Source: Azospirillum brasilense
Lineage (GTDB): Bacteria; Pseudomonadota; Alphaproteobacteria; Azospirillales; Azospirillaceae
Reading direction: 5' to 3'
Assembly (NCBI RefSeq): GCF_005222205.1
Contig: NZ_CP032348.1
Coordinates: 337,001-401,000 of the forward strand
DNA length: 64,000 bases
The stretch's first letter is position 1. Each line of letters begins with the position of its first letter. Both the position numbers and the translations under genes were made by a program. Positions 1 to 8,289 of this stretch are shown here, in pieces. The notes under the pieces were generated by a model that worked only from the letters and a program-made list of their open reading frames with translations, was not told where the DNA came from and did no database searches.

Positions 1-1516
1 AGGTGATGAGCTGCGCCGCCTGCGCCCAGGGGGACCAGAGCAGGGTGCAGAGGACCAGAAGCGGCAGCAGGGCCCGCGCGGCTCCTCCCGGCGCCGGGGC
101 AGTGCCGTCCGCCGCGAGGAAGTCGATGCGCGCGATCAGCCCGCCGCCGGGACGGTCGAGCAGCGCGAACGCCGCCCCGTGCGCCTCCACCACCGAGGTG
201 ACGATGGCGAGGCCGAGGCCGCTGCCCGCCACCCCGGAGGCGGAGCTGCCGCGCCCGAACCGCTCCAGCACGCGGCGCTTCTCGGCGTCCGGCACGCCGG
301 GGCCGCGGTCGGCAATCTCCACGCGCAGGCCGCGCCCGTTCGGCGAAGGGGTCAGGGTCAGGTCGATGGGGCCGGACGGGCCGGCGTACTTCACCGCGTT
401 GTCGAGCAGGTTGGTCAGCGCCTCGCGCAGGCTGATGGCGTCGCCGGGGACGGTGGCCGCCTCCGCCGCGCGGTCGATGTCGAGGCGGATCGCCGTGTCG
501 CCGGCCACCGCGCGGGCGCGCTGGAACACCTGCTCCAGCAGGGCGCCGAGATCGACGTCCTCGGGCTTCAGCGCCTCGCTGCGGTGAATCACCATGGCGT
601 GGTTGAGGAGCTGGCTGGTGAGCTGGCTGGCCTCCACCGCGTTGCGGTGCACGCGCTGGGCGATGCGGTGCAGGGCATCGGGATCGTCCTCGTCGATGGC
701 GAGTTCGGCCTGCAGGCGCAGGCTGGCCAGCGGCGTGCGGATCTGGTGGGCGGCGTCGGCCAGGAAGGTCTGCATGGTGTCGAGGTTGGATTGGAGCCGG
801 GCCATGAGCTGGTTGATCGCCTGGACGAGCTGCGAGACCTCCTGCGGCGGCGGCATGGCGATGGGGGAGAAGTCGTGGGGCTGCCGCTCGCGGATCATCC
901 GCTCCAGCGAGCCCAGCGGGGCCAGCGCCTGCCGCACCCCGAACCAGATCAGCCCGCCCGCCGCGACCACGGTGAAGGCGATGGGCAGGAAGGCGTTCGC
1001 CAGGATGTCGCGGGCCAGCGCCCCGCGCTCCTCCCGCGTCTGGGCGACGGCGATGGTGACCCAGCCGCCAAGCTCCGGCTGCGTGGCGAAGCGCTTCAGG
1101 ACGGCGACGCGCACCGGCATGCCGCGGAAGATGGCGTTCTCGAACCGGGTGGCGGAATCGCCGCCGGCCGCGCCGGCGACCCCGGTCCTGGGAGGCGCCA
1201 CCGGCAGGTCGTGGTAACCGGTGATCAGCTCGCCGTCCGGCGCGGTGATCCGGTAGAACACGCGGTCGCGCCGCGCCTGGGCCAGGATGCCCAGCGACGA
1301 GTAGGGCAGGTCGACGGAAAAGCGCCCGTCCTCCACCCGCACCGTGTCGGAGATCGACAGCGCCGACGCCATCAGCAGCCGGTCGAAGGCGGCGTCGGCG
1401 GCGCGCTGGGCGTAGGCGTTGATGAACAGGAACAGCCCGGCGGTCAGAACGGCCAGCACGCCGAGCAGCCGGATGAACAGCCGCCGCCGCAGCGAGAATC
1501 CTTCAGCCTTCGGCAC
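1..1516 (-). CDS. tctE: TctE-like sensor histidine kinase with C-terminal extension (3' end outside window)
   Basis: Membrane sensor kinase, partner of the OmpR-type regulator just upstream. An N-terminal hydrophobic segment (LLGVLAVLTAGLFLFINAYA) precedes a periplasmic sensor region. The H-box AAHQIRTPLASL places the phosphorylated His near residue 257, the N-box TNLLDNAVKY near 370 and the G-box GSGLGLAIV near 430. I chose a GTG start overlapping the end of the regulator gene (MPKAEGFSLRRR). The odd part is the C-terminus. After the ATPase domain the frame stays open through a proline/alanine linker into a hydrophobic stretch (LLPLLVLCTLLWSP) followed by AQAAQ at the window edge. That looks like an internal signal peptide or membrane anchor and suggests a fused periplasmic binding domain beyond the window. 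Kinase call is certain; the tctE name rests on context. Confidence 0.85.
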   Translation of the reverse strand, partial: MPKAEGFSLRRRLFIRLLGVLAVLTAGLFLFINAYAQRAADAAFDRLLMASALSISDTVRVEDGRFSVDLPYSSLGILAQARRDRVFYRITAPDGELITGYHDLPVAPPRTGVAGAAGGDSATRFENAIFRGMPVRVAVLKRFATQPELGGWVTIAVAQTREERGALARDILANAFLPIAFTVVAAGGLIWFGVRQALAPLGSLERMIRERQPHDFSPIAMPPPQEVSQLVQAINQLMARLQSNLDTMQTFLADAAHQIRTPLASLRLQAELAIDEDDPDALHRIAQRVHRNAVEASQLTSQLLNHAMVIHRSEALKPEDVDLGALLEQVFQRARAVAGDTAIRLDIDRAAEAATVPGDAISLREALTNLLDNAVKYAGPSGPIDLTLTPSPNGRGLRVEIADRGPGVPDAEKRRVLERFGRGSSASGVAGSGLGLAIVTSVVEAHGAAFALLDRPGGGLIARIDFLAADGTAPAPGGAARALLPLLVLCTLLWSPWAQAAQLIT

Positions 1517-2177
1517 ACACTTCCGCCACATACCCGAGCCCCCGAACCGTCCGGATCTCCACCGACGCGCCCTCCAGCTTGCGCCGGAGGCGGGAGACAT
1601 ACAACTCGATGGCGTTCAGCGCGGTGGGCTGGTCGAGGCTGAACAGCCGGTCCATCAGGTCTTCCTTGGACAGGACCGTGTTCAGGTTGCTGAGGAACAG
1701 CTCCAGCAGCCGGAACTCGCGGCCGCCGAGATCGACGGGGCGGCCGTCGACCAGCACCTTCTTGGCCGCGGCGTCGAAGACCAGATTGCCGAACTGCGTG
1801 CGCGAGGAGGCGAGCCCGTGCGAGCGGCGCAGCAGGGCGCGGCAGCGGGCCTCCAGCTCCCGCAGGTCGAAGGGCTTCACGATGAAGTCGTCGGCGCCGA
1901 GGTCGAGCAGGTCGACCCGGACATTCACCTGGGAGCGGGCGGTCATCACCAGCACCGGCGTGGCGTCGCGGCGCTGGCGCAGGCGGTTCAGCAGCGTCTG
2001 CCCGTCCACCCCCGGCAGCATGATGTCGAGCAGGACGAGCTGGTACGCCTCCTGGCGCAGCAGCTCCTCCGCCTCGTCGCCGGTCGGCGCCCAGTCGACG
2101 GCGTAGCCCAGCTTGCGCAGCCGGTGGACGATGGCGTCGGCCAGATCCTCGGTGTCCTCGACGACGAGTATGCGCAT
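1503..2177 (-). CDS. tctD: TctD-like OmpR-family response regulator
   Basis: DNA-binding response regulator of 224 residues. The receiver domain (about 1-115) starts MRILVVEDTEDLADAI and has the phosphoacceptor Asp51 in VLLDIMLPG and the conserved Lys in VKPFD. A C-terminal winged helix follows (about 125-220; RKLEGASVEIRTVRGLGYV). The ATG at 2177 begins a typical receiver core; the reading frame is open further upstream but that stretch does not resemble protein. It overlaps the start of the kinase gene by 14 bases, so the two are translationally coupled. In TctD/TctE systems the pair senses tricarboxylates and switches on tctCBA, which lie upstream on the same strand. The inducer here is inferred from context only. 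Confidence 0.93.
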   Translation of the reverse strand: MRILVVEDTEDLADAIVHRLRKLGYAVDWAPTGDEAEELLRQEAYQLVLLDIMLPGVDGQTLLNRLRQRRDATPVLVMTARSQVNVRVDLLDLGADDFIVKPFDLRELEARCRALLRRSHGLASSRTQFGNLVFDAAAKKVLVDGRPVDLGGREFRLLELFLSNLNTVLSKEDLMDRLFSLDQPTALNAIELYVSRLRRKLEGASVEIRTVRGLGYVAEVCAEG

Positions 2178-2215
2178 GGTCCGTCTCCCGGTGCCGGGGC
2201 ACCGTAATGCACAAA

Positions 2216-3094
2216 TCAGTGGGCCATGAAGATGGGAATGGCGGGTGGTTCGCGCAGCACATCGAGCGTCACGCCGCCCCACACCCGTTCGCGCACACGG
2301 CTGTGGCCGTAGGCGCCCATCACCAGCAGGTCGCAGCCGGCTTCCGCCGCCGTCTCCTGCAAGGCCCGCCCGACCGCCCGGCCCGACGCCGTAACCCGGC
2401 GGATCGACGCCGCGACGCCGTGCAGCGCCAGATAGGCCGACAGGCGGTCGGGGTCGGCGGTGCGCCCGGGGTCGGCGACGTCGGCCGACAGGATGACCGC
2501 CTTGCCGGCGCGCTGCAGAAGCGGCAGCGCCGCCGCGACCGCCCGCGAGGCCGCAGCCCCGCCGTCCCAGGCCACCGCCACCGCAGAGCCGACCGAGGCC
2601 GGTTCGGCCGCCGGGGCCAGCAGCAGCGGGCGGCCGGAGCCGAACAGGCTGGCCTCGATGGCCGGCCCCATGGCGTTGGTCCCGTCGGAGGTCTGCGCGA
2701 TCACCACCAGATCGGCGAGCCGCGCCTCCTCCGCCAGGGTCTCGGCCAGCGGACCGGTCGCCTGCTGCCAGGAGGCGGTCGGACCGTCCGCGCCCGCGAC
2801 GCCGCCGGTCAGGCTGTCCGCCTCGGCGGCGCCGAAGCGGCCGCGGAATTCCTCGAACAGCTCGTGGGCGGAATCGACCACGCGCGCCTGATCCTCCTGC
2901 CCGATGCGGATGAGCTGCTCGACCAGCGCCTTGGGGATCGCGGCGCTTTCGACGGAGGTGCGGATTTCGACCTGCGGCATGACGCTCAACCCCTCGACAT
3001 GGGCGCGGAAGCGGCCGGCGAGCAGAAAGGCCGTGGCGATGGCGCGGCGGTCCAGCGGCCGCCCGGTCAGGGGAACGAGAACCTTCTTGATCAT
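2216..3094 (-). CDS. Tandem universal stress protein (UspA family)
   Basis: Protein of 292 residues with two UspA-like halves, the usual size for a tandem Usp. The N-terminus MIKKVLVPLTGRPLDRRAI is the first beta strand and loop. The C-terminal half ends with DLLVMGAYGHSRVRERVWGG, the ATP-binding G-x2-G-x9-G-S/T type motif, though the final Ser/Thr is shifted (GGVTLDVL). Usp proteins are soluble stress or energy-state sensors. It sits 13 bases after the TerC-family gene and 38 bases before the response regulator on the same strand, so it is probably part of the transporter transcript. Its role there is unknown. Confidence 0.88.
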   Translation of the reverse strand: MIKKVLVPLTGRPLDRRAIATAFLLAGRFRAHVEGLSVMPQVEIRTSVESAAIPKALVEQLIRIGQEDQARVVDSAHELFEEFRGRFGAAEADSLTGGVAGADGPTASWQQATGPLAETLAEEARLADLVVIAQTSDGTNAMGPAIEASLFGSGRPLLLAPAAEPASVGSAVAVAWDGGAAASRAVAAALPLLQRAGKAVILSADVADPGRTADPDRLSAYLALHGVAASIRRVTASGRAVGRALQETAAEAGCDLLVMGAYGHSRVRERVWGGVTLDVLREPPAIPIFMAH

Positions 3095-3107
3095 CGGATT
3101 CGCTCCG

Positions 3108-3779
3108 TCACGATAGCCAGGAGGTGTGCATGAGGACTTCGTTGCTGCCGCGCCAGATCATGTCGAGCGCCACATAGGTGATGATGGCGAGACCGACCCA
3201 GCCGACCCAACGGTGCTTGTGCAGGACGTGGGCGATCATGTTGGCGGCGGCGCCCATCAGAACGACGGACAGCAGCAGGCCGATGACCAGGATGGTGGGG
3301 TGGTCCTTGGCCGCGCCGGCCACCGCCAGAACGTTGTCGAGCGACATCGACACGTCGGCCACGACGATCTGCCAGATGGCGGCACCCACCGTGACGCCGC
3401 CGACCGCGGCACCGGCGGCGGCGTTTCCGGACACCCCCACCGGCGTGTCGGGGGCCTCCATCGCCTCGTCGGGCGCCACCTCGTCCGTCCCGTGGGAGCG
3501 CAGCTCGCGGAACATCTTCCAGCAGACCCACAGCAGCAGCACGCCGCCGGCCAGAGTCAGCCCGATGATGGCGAGGAGCTGGGTGGTGATCAGGGCGAAG
3601 AAGATGCGCAGGACGATGGCGGCGCCGATGCCCCAGAAGATCACCTTGCGGCGCTGCGCCAGCGGCACCGCGGCGGCGGCCATGCCGACCACGATGGCGT
3701 TGTCGCCGGCCAGCACGAGGTCGATGGCGATCACCTGCCCGAGGGCGGCGAGCTGCGACCAGAGATCGACGCTTTCCAT
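3108..3779 (-). CDS. TerC/YjbE-family integral membrane protein
   Basis: Membrane protein of 223 residues with the TerC-family signatures DLVLAGDNAIVVG near the N-terminus and VADVSMSLDNVLAVAGA in the second half. These acidic/Asn motifs lie in membrane helices and are thought to bind metal. Seven or so hydrophobic segments are visible, with an acidic cytoplasmic linker (DEVAPDEAMEAPDTP) between the two halves. Family members export manganese or protect against metal or tellurite stress. The gene lies between tctA and the usp gene with short gaps and appears co-transcribed. A link to citrate import (metal-citrate) is possible but is inference. Confidence 0.9.
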   Translation of the reverse strand: MESVDLWSQLAALGQVIAIDLVLAGDNAIVVGMAAAAVPLAQRRKVIFWGIGAAIVLRIFFALITTQLLAIIGLTLAGGVLLLWVCWKMFRELRSHGTDEVAPDEAMEAPDTPVGVSGNAAAGAAVGGVTVGAAIWQIVVADVSMSLDNVLAVAGAAKDHPTILVIGLLLSVVLMGAAANMIAHVLHKHRWVGWVGLAIITYVALDMIWRGSNEVLMHTSWLS

Positions 3780-3817
3780 GGAAAAGTCCTTCGAAGAATG
3801 GCCGAAGAGTGGCGGTC

Positions 3818-5362
3818 TTACGTCGCGGGATGGCTGCCGGACGGGGAGGCGCTGCCATCCTTGCCCGCGCCCTTGGCCGCGCTGTTGCTCCGGTAGCGCA
3901 CGACCATCGGGCCGATCACCAGCAGGGCCGCGATGATCAGCAGGGCCGCCGAGATCGGGTGGGTCAGGAAGACCGACGGGTCGCCCTGGCTGATCGCCAG
4001 CGCGCGGCGGAACTGCTGTTCGGCCAGCGGCCCCAGGATCAGCCCGACCACGCAGGGCGCCACCGGCACGTTCAGGACGCGCATGCCGAAGCCGAGCAGG
4101 CCGATCACCCACAGGATGACCAGATCGATGACGTTGTTGTTCAGCGTGTAGGCGCCAAGCGACGAGAAGACCAGGATGCCGGCGTACAGCCAGGGCCGCG
4201 GGATCAGCAGCAGCTTCACCCAGAAGCCGACCAGCGGCAGGTTCAGCACCAGCAGGAGCACGTTGCCGATGTAGAGGCTGGCGATCATGCCCCAGACCAG
4301 CTCGGGGTTGTTGTCGAACAGCGTCGGGCCGGGCTGCAGGCCGTATTGCTGGAAGGCGGCCAGCATGATGGCGGCGGTCGCCGAGGTTGGCAGGCCGAGC
4401 GACAGCAGCGGCGCCAGCACGCCGGCGGCCGACGCGTTGTTGGCGGCCTCCGGACCGGCGACGGCCTCGATGGCGCCCTTGCCGAACTCCTCCGGCTTCT
4501 TCGCCAGACGCTTCTCGACCAGATAGGACAGGAAGGTCGGGATCTCGCTGCCGCCCGCCGGCAGGGTGCCGATGGGGAAGCCCAGAAGCGTGCCGCGCAG
4601 CCACGGCTTCCAGGAGCGCGCCCAGTCCTCGCGGCTCATCCATTTGGAGCCCTTGAGCGCGTAGATCTCCTCCGTCTCGAAGCGGTGGCGGGAGGCGACG
4701 TAGAGCGTCTCGCCGACCGCGAACAGGCCGACCGCGACGACCACCGTGTCGATGCCGTCGAGGAGCTCGGGCACGCCGAAGGCCAGCCGCGCCTGACCGG
4801 TCTGCATGTCGATGCCGACCAGACCCAGCGCCAGACCGAGGAACAGGCTGGCCAGACCGCGCGCCAGCGAGCTTCCCAGCACCGCGGTGACGGTGGTCAG
4901 CGCCAGCACCATCAGCGCGAAATACTCGGCCGGGCCGAACAGCAGGGCCATCTTGACCATCAGCGGGGCGACGAAGGTCAGCGCCGCGGTGGCGATGGTG
5001 CCGGCGATGAAGGAGCCGATGGCGGCGGTCGCCAGCGCCTGGGCGCCGCGGCCCTGGCGGGCCATGGCGTGGCCGTCGATGGCGGTGACGATGCTGCCGG
5101 ACTCGCCCGGCGCGTTCAGGAGGATGGAGGTCGTCGAGCCGCCGGACATCGCGCCGTAATAGATGCCGGCGAACATGATGAAGGCGGAGGTCGGCTCCAG
5201 CCCGTAGGTGACCGGCAGCAGCAGCGCCACGGTCAGGGCCGGGCCGATGCCGGGCAGCACGCCGACCGCGGTGCCCACGGTCACGCCGATCGCCGACCAC
5301 AGCAGGTTGTAGGGGGTCAGCGCCACGAGGAAGCCGTGGCCCAGGGCGGCAAGGGTGTCCAT
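3818..5362 (-). CDS. tctA: Tripartite tricarboxylate transporter large permease TctA
   Basis: Large membrane subunit of a TTT-family importer, 514 residues with about 12 hydrophobic segments, the normal size for TctA. The diagnostic N-terminal signature is present: GVLPGIGPALTVALLLPVTY, then FAGIYYGAMSGGSTTSIL with NAPGE. A second PAGGSEIPTFLSYL motif occurs near residue 270. TctA and TctB form the membrane channel that takes substrate from TctC, driven by an ion gradient. The ATG at 5362 is preceded by an AAGGAA-type ribosome site. The upstream leader contains a 13-bp tandem repeat. Confidence 0.96.
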   Translation of the reverse strand: MDTLAALGHGFLVALTPYNLLWSAIGVTVGTAVGVLPGIGPALTVALLLPVTYGLEPTSAFIMFAGIYYGAMSGGSTTSILLNAPGESGSIVTAIDGHAMARQGRGAQALATAAIGSFIAGTIATAALTFVAPLMVKMALLFGPAEYFALMVLALTTVTAVLGSSLARGLASLFLGLALGLVGIDMQTGQARLAFGVPELLDGIDTVVVAVGLFAVGETLYVASRHRFETEEIYALKGSKWMSREDWARSWKPWLRGTLLGFPIGTLPAGGSEIPTFLSYLVEKRLAKKPEEFGKGAIEAVAGPEAANNASAAGVLAPLLSLGLPTSATAAIMLAAFQQYGLQPGPTLFDNNPELVWGMIASLYIGNVLLLVLNLPLVGFWVKLLLIPRPWLYAGILVFSSLGAYTLNNNVIDLVILWVIGLLGFGMRVLNVPVAPCVVGLILGPLAEQQFRRALAISQGDPSVFLTHPISAALLIIAALLVIGPMVVRYRSNSAAKGAGKDGSASPSGSHPAT

Positions 5363-5377
5363 TGTGCAGTTTCCTTC

Positions 5378-5429
5378 CCGAAGCGGGGGCCCGAAGCGGG
5401 GCCCCGAAGCAGGGCCCCGAAGCAGGGCT
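5378..5429. repeat. Four 13-bp tandem units in tctB-tctA gap
   Basis: Four units each beginning CCGAAGC start at 5378, 5391, 5404 and 5417, an exact 13-base period, with small changes in the following G/C run. The array fills most of the 79-base gap between tctB and tctA, just upstream of the tctA ribosome site. It could vary in copy number or fold in the mRNA and tune tctA translation. Only the repeat itself is directly seen. Confidence 0.85.
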
Positions 5430-5441
5430 TGTCCGGCGGTC

Positions 5442-5930
5442 CTACTCGGCGTCGGGGGACGTGAGCCGTTCGACGATGCTGCCCTCGGGCAGGTTCAGGC
5501 CGAGCCCATAATTGAAGGCCACGAAGGTGAAGGTGGCGAGCGCCAGCCCGATGGCGAGGTTGACCATCAGCCGCCGGCCGCCGAAGGCGCGGGAGACCGC
5601 GGCGAACAGGATGGTGGTGGAGGGAATCCAGCCCAGCGTGTCCAGCAGCAGGAACTGGACGGCCAGCCCCGCCGCGACCAGCGCCACCGCCCAGAGGTCC
5701 AGTTCCAGCCCCTCGGCGTGGGCGACGGCACCGGCAAAGGCCTCGCGCAGCAGCGACAGGCCGACCAGGACGAGGCCGCCCGAGATCAGGTAGGGAAACA
5801 GGGCGGGGCCGACCACCGCCCGGCCGACGCTCGGGGTCAGCATGGTCTCGACCGCGATCAAGCCCCCCAGGGCGATCAGCCCGCCGCCCAGCACCGCCTC
5901 TCCGGCGCGCATGCTCCGACCGGTGGTCAT
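5442..5930 (-). CDS. tctB: Tripartite tricarboxylate transporter small permease TctB
   Basis: Small membrane subunit of the TTT importer, 162 residues with four predicted hydrophobic helices (for example AVLGGGLIALGGLIAVETML and LWAVALVAAGLAVQFLLL). TctB is poorly conserved; the identification rests on size, topology and its place between tctC and tctA. I chose the ATG at 5930 (MTTGRSMRAGE) because GGGAGG lies 8 bases upstream; longer readings add a basic, unlikely N-terminus. It is 75 bases downstream of the nearer tctC and 79 bases upstream of tctA, in one leftward operon. Confidence 0.9.
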   Translation of the reverse strand: MTTGRSMRAGEAVLGGGLIALGGLIAVETMLTPSVGRAVVGPALFPYLISGGLVLVGLSLLREAFAGAVAHAEGLELDLWAVALVAAGLAVQFLLLDTLGWIPSTTILFAAVSRAFGGRRLMVNLAIGLALATFTFVAFNYGLGLNLPEGSIVERLTSPDAE

Positions 5931-6005
5931 CGCTTCATCCTCCCAGACTGTTTTTTTGCGGACCGGCGGGCGCGGCGCGGTGGCCGCGCCCACCTGGTTC
6001 GGTCC

Positions 6006-6983
6006 TTACTTCACGAGGCCGATGTCCTTCAGCGTGCCTTCGATCTGCGCGCGCTCCTGCTTCAGGAAGGAGGCGAACTCGGCGGAGGGCTGGTAGAGGT
6101 CGATCCAGCCGCGCTGCTTCACGGCCTGCTTCCACTCATCGCTGGCGACGGCCTTGGCGACGGCCTCCTGGAGTTCCTTCAGCTCGGCCGGCTTGGCGGA
6201 GGCCTGGGCGAAGACGCCGCGCCAGTTGACGAACTCCAGGTCGACGCCCTGCTCCTTCATGGTCGGCGTGTCGGAGCCCGGCAGGCGCTGCGGGGCGGAG
6301 ACGGCGATGGCGCGCAGCTTGCCCGCCTGGAACTGCGGGGCGAACTCGCTGTAACCGCCCATGCCGAGCGTGACGTGGCCGCCGAGCGCCGAGGCCAGCA
6401 GCTCGCCGCCGCCCGCGGTGGCGACGTAGTTGACCTTGTTGGGATCGACGCCAACGGCCTTGGCGATCAGGCCGGCCAGGATCTGGTCGCTGCCGCCCGC
6501 CGAGCCGCCGCCCCAGGAGACCGAGCCGGGGTCCGCCTTGAACTTCTTGATCAGGTCGTCGAAGGTTTTGATGGGCGACTCCGGCGGAACGACGATGGCG
6601 GTGTATTCGCCGGTCAGCCGGGCCAGCGGGGTCACCTGGTCGAGCGTCACCGCCGACTTGTTGGTGACGATGGCGCCCAGCATGATCTGGCCACCGACGA
6701 GGATCGTCGGCGAGCGCTTCTTGGCGGTGACGAACTGGGCGAGGCCGACCGTGCCGCCGGCGCCGGGGATGTTCACGACCTGGATGCCGGAGGCCAGCTT
6801 CTGGTCCTGCAGAACCTGCTGGAGGGTGCGGGCGTGCTGGTCCCAGCCGCCGCCGGGGCTGGCCGGGGCGATGATCTCCAGCCCCTTGATCTCGGCCAGC
6901 GACGGGGTGGCGGCGAGGGCGGCCGTGGCGAGGACGGCGGCGGTCAGGACGCCCTTCACGGCGCCCGGCATGCGGATGGTCAT
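6006..6983 (-). CDS. tctC: TctC-family solute-binding protein, copy 1
   Basis: Periplasmic binding protein of a TTT importer (Bug/TctC fold), 325 residues. A signal peptide is evident (GVLTAAVLATAALAATPSLA, then EIKGLEI). Family signatures are APASPGGGWD near the mature N-terminus, NIPGAGGTVG, and the central DPGSVSWGGGSAGGSD ligand loop. The ATG at 6983 is preferred over an in-frame ATG at 6998 because GGAG precedes it at 9 bases and it aligns with the start of its neighbour paralog. It is a tandem duplicate of the next upstream gene; by eye they share well over half their residues. Substrate is probably a tricarboxylate or related acid, not proven. Confidence 0.94.
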   Translation of the reverse strand: MTIRMPGAVKGVLTAAVLATAALAATPSLAEIKGLEIIAPASPGGGWDQHARTLQQVLQDQKLASGIQVVNIPGAGGTVGLAQFVTAKKRSPTILVGGQIMLGAIVTNKSAVTLDQVTPLARLTGEYTAIVVPPESPIKTFDDLIKKFKADPGSVSWGGGSAGGSDQILAGLIAKAVGVDPNKVNYVATAGGGELLASALGGHVTLGMGGYSEFAPQFQAGKLRAIAVSAPQRLPGSDTPTMKEQGVDLEFVNWRGVFAQASAKPAELKELQEAVAKAVASDEWKQAVKQRGWIDLYQPSAEFASFLKQERAQIEGTLKDIGLVK

Positions 6984-7050
6984 GACGCTTCGCTCCATGG
7001 GTGTGTTTTGTTTTGATACTTGGTCCCGGCGGTCCGCCGCCGGGCTCCGG

Positions 7051-8022
7051 TCACTTGACGAGGCCGAGTTCCGTCAGGACGCCTTCGATCCGCGTCCGCT
7101 CGTCCTTCACGAAGGCGGCGAACTGGTCGGACGGCAGGTAGAGGTCGATCCAGCCGCGCTCCTCGGCGATGCGCTTCCACTCGTCGGTGCGGACCATGGC
7201 GCCGACCGCGTCGTCCAGCACCTGCTTCTCCGACGCCTTCAGGTTGCCCGGCGCCATCACGGCGCGCCAGTTCACCAGCTCGACATCCACGCCCTGCTCC
7301 TTGAAGGTCGGGACGTCGATGCCGGGAAGGCGCTGCGGGGAGGAGATCGCCAGCGCGCGCAGCTTTCCGGCCTGGAGCTGCGAAGCCATCTCGTTGTAGC
7401 CGCCGGTCGCCACGGTGATGTGGCCGCCGAGCACCGAGGCCATCATCTCGCCGCCAGCGCCGGCGGCGATGTAGTTCATCTTGGAGACATCGCCGCCGAT
7501 CGCCTTGACAAGCAGGCCGTAGAGGATGTGGTCGGGGCTGCCGACGGCGAAGCCGCCCCAGGAGACGGAGCCAGGGTCGGCCTTGAACTTCTTCACGAGG
7601 TCGTCGAGCGTCTTCAGCGGCGAATCCGCGGCCACCACGATGGGCTGGTACTCGCCGGTCAGGCGGGCCAGCGGGGTCACCTGATCGAGCGACACCGGCG
7701 ACTTGTTGATCAGGATCGCCCCGATCATGCCGAGGCCGGAGATCATCAGGCCGGGGTTGCGCTTCTTGGCGGTGACGAACTGGCTGAGGCCGATGGTGCC
7801 GCCGGCTCCCGGAATGTTGACCACCTGGACGCTGGAGGCCAGCTTGTGGTCCTGGAGGACCTGCTGCATGGCGCGCGCGTGCTGGTCATAGCCGCCGCCG
7901 GCGTTGGCGGGGGCGATGATTTCCAGATTCTTGATCTCCGCGGACGCGGGGGCGGCGAACAGGGCGGAAGCGGCCAGCACGGCCGCCGCCAGCATCCCCT
8001 TGGCGGGGTTGCCGAGGCTCAT
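7051..8022 (-). CDS. tctC: TctC-family solute-binding protein, copy 2
   Basis: Second periplasmic TTT binding protein, 323 residues, signal peptide AAAVLAASALFAAPASA before EIKNLEI. It has the same family loops (APANAGGGYD, NIPGAGGTIG, DPGSVSWGGFAVGSPD) as copy 1, but the binding-loop residues differ, suggesting a different ligand range. The ATG at 8022 follows GGAGG by 8 bases. It is the first clear gene of the leftward tct operon (tctC2-tctC1-tctB-tctA-terC-usp-tctD-tctE). Tandem binding proteins feeding one permease pair are plausible, because TTT systems often use several TctC proteins. Confidence 0.94.
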   Translation of the reverse strand: MSLGNPAKGMLAAAVLAASALFAAPASAEIKNLEIIAPANAGGGYDQHARAMQQVLQDHKLASSVQVVNIPGAGGTIGLSQFVTAKKRNPGLMISGLGMIGAILINKSPVSLDQVTPLARLTGEYQPIVVAADSPLKTLDDLVKKFKADPGSVSWGGFAVGSPDHILYGLLVKAIGGDVSKMNYIAAGAGGEMMASVLGGHITVATGGYNEMASQLQAGKLRALAISSPQRLPGIDVPTFKEQGVDVELVNWRAVMAPGNLKASEKQVLDDAVGAMVRTDEWKRIAEERGWIDLYLPSDQFAAFVKDERTRIEGVLTELGLVK

Positions 8023-8074
8023 GGTGTTTCCTCCGATTGGGCTTCTTGTTCTTTTGGATGGCGCTTGGTGCGCC

Positions 8075-8242
8075 TTACGCTGCCTTGGCGGTGGGGCGTT
8101 GCGGCCGTGCCTCGTAGAGGAGGACGGAGCCGCCGGCCCCCGCGCCGCAGGCGGCGCCATAGAAGAGCGGAGTCCGCTCGTCCGCCGATGCGGTCTTCGC
8201 CGTGGTTTCCGCCGGCTTCCTGGCTGCGGATTCGGTCGCCAT
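8075..8242 (-). CDS. Small hypothetical protein, 55 residues
   Basis: Possible small gene 52 bases upstream of tctC copy 2 on the same strand. The product begins MATESAARKPAETTAKTA, is rich in Ala/Thr/Lys, and has a short hydrophobic Gly/Ala stretch (YGAACGAGAGGSVLLY) that could be one membrane pass. I do not recognise it and there is no strong ribosome site before the ATG. It lies directly next to IS remnants and may be chance coding. If real it could be a small membrane component of the transporter operon. Confidence 0.3.
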   Translation of the reverse strand: MATESAARKPAETTAKTASADERTPLFYGAACGAGAGGSVLLYEARPQRPTAKAA

Positions 8243-8289
8243 GGTGGAGTTTCCGGGAACGGTGGTTGGTTGTTCCAACTGTTTAGCAG

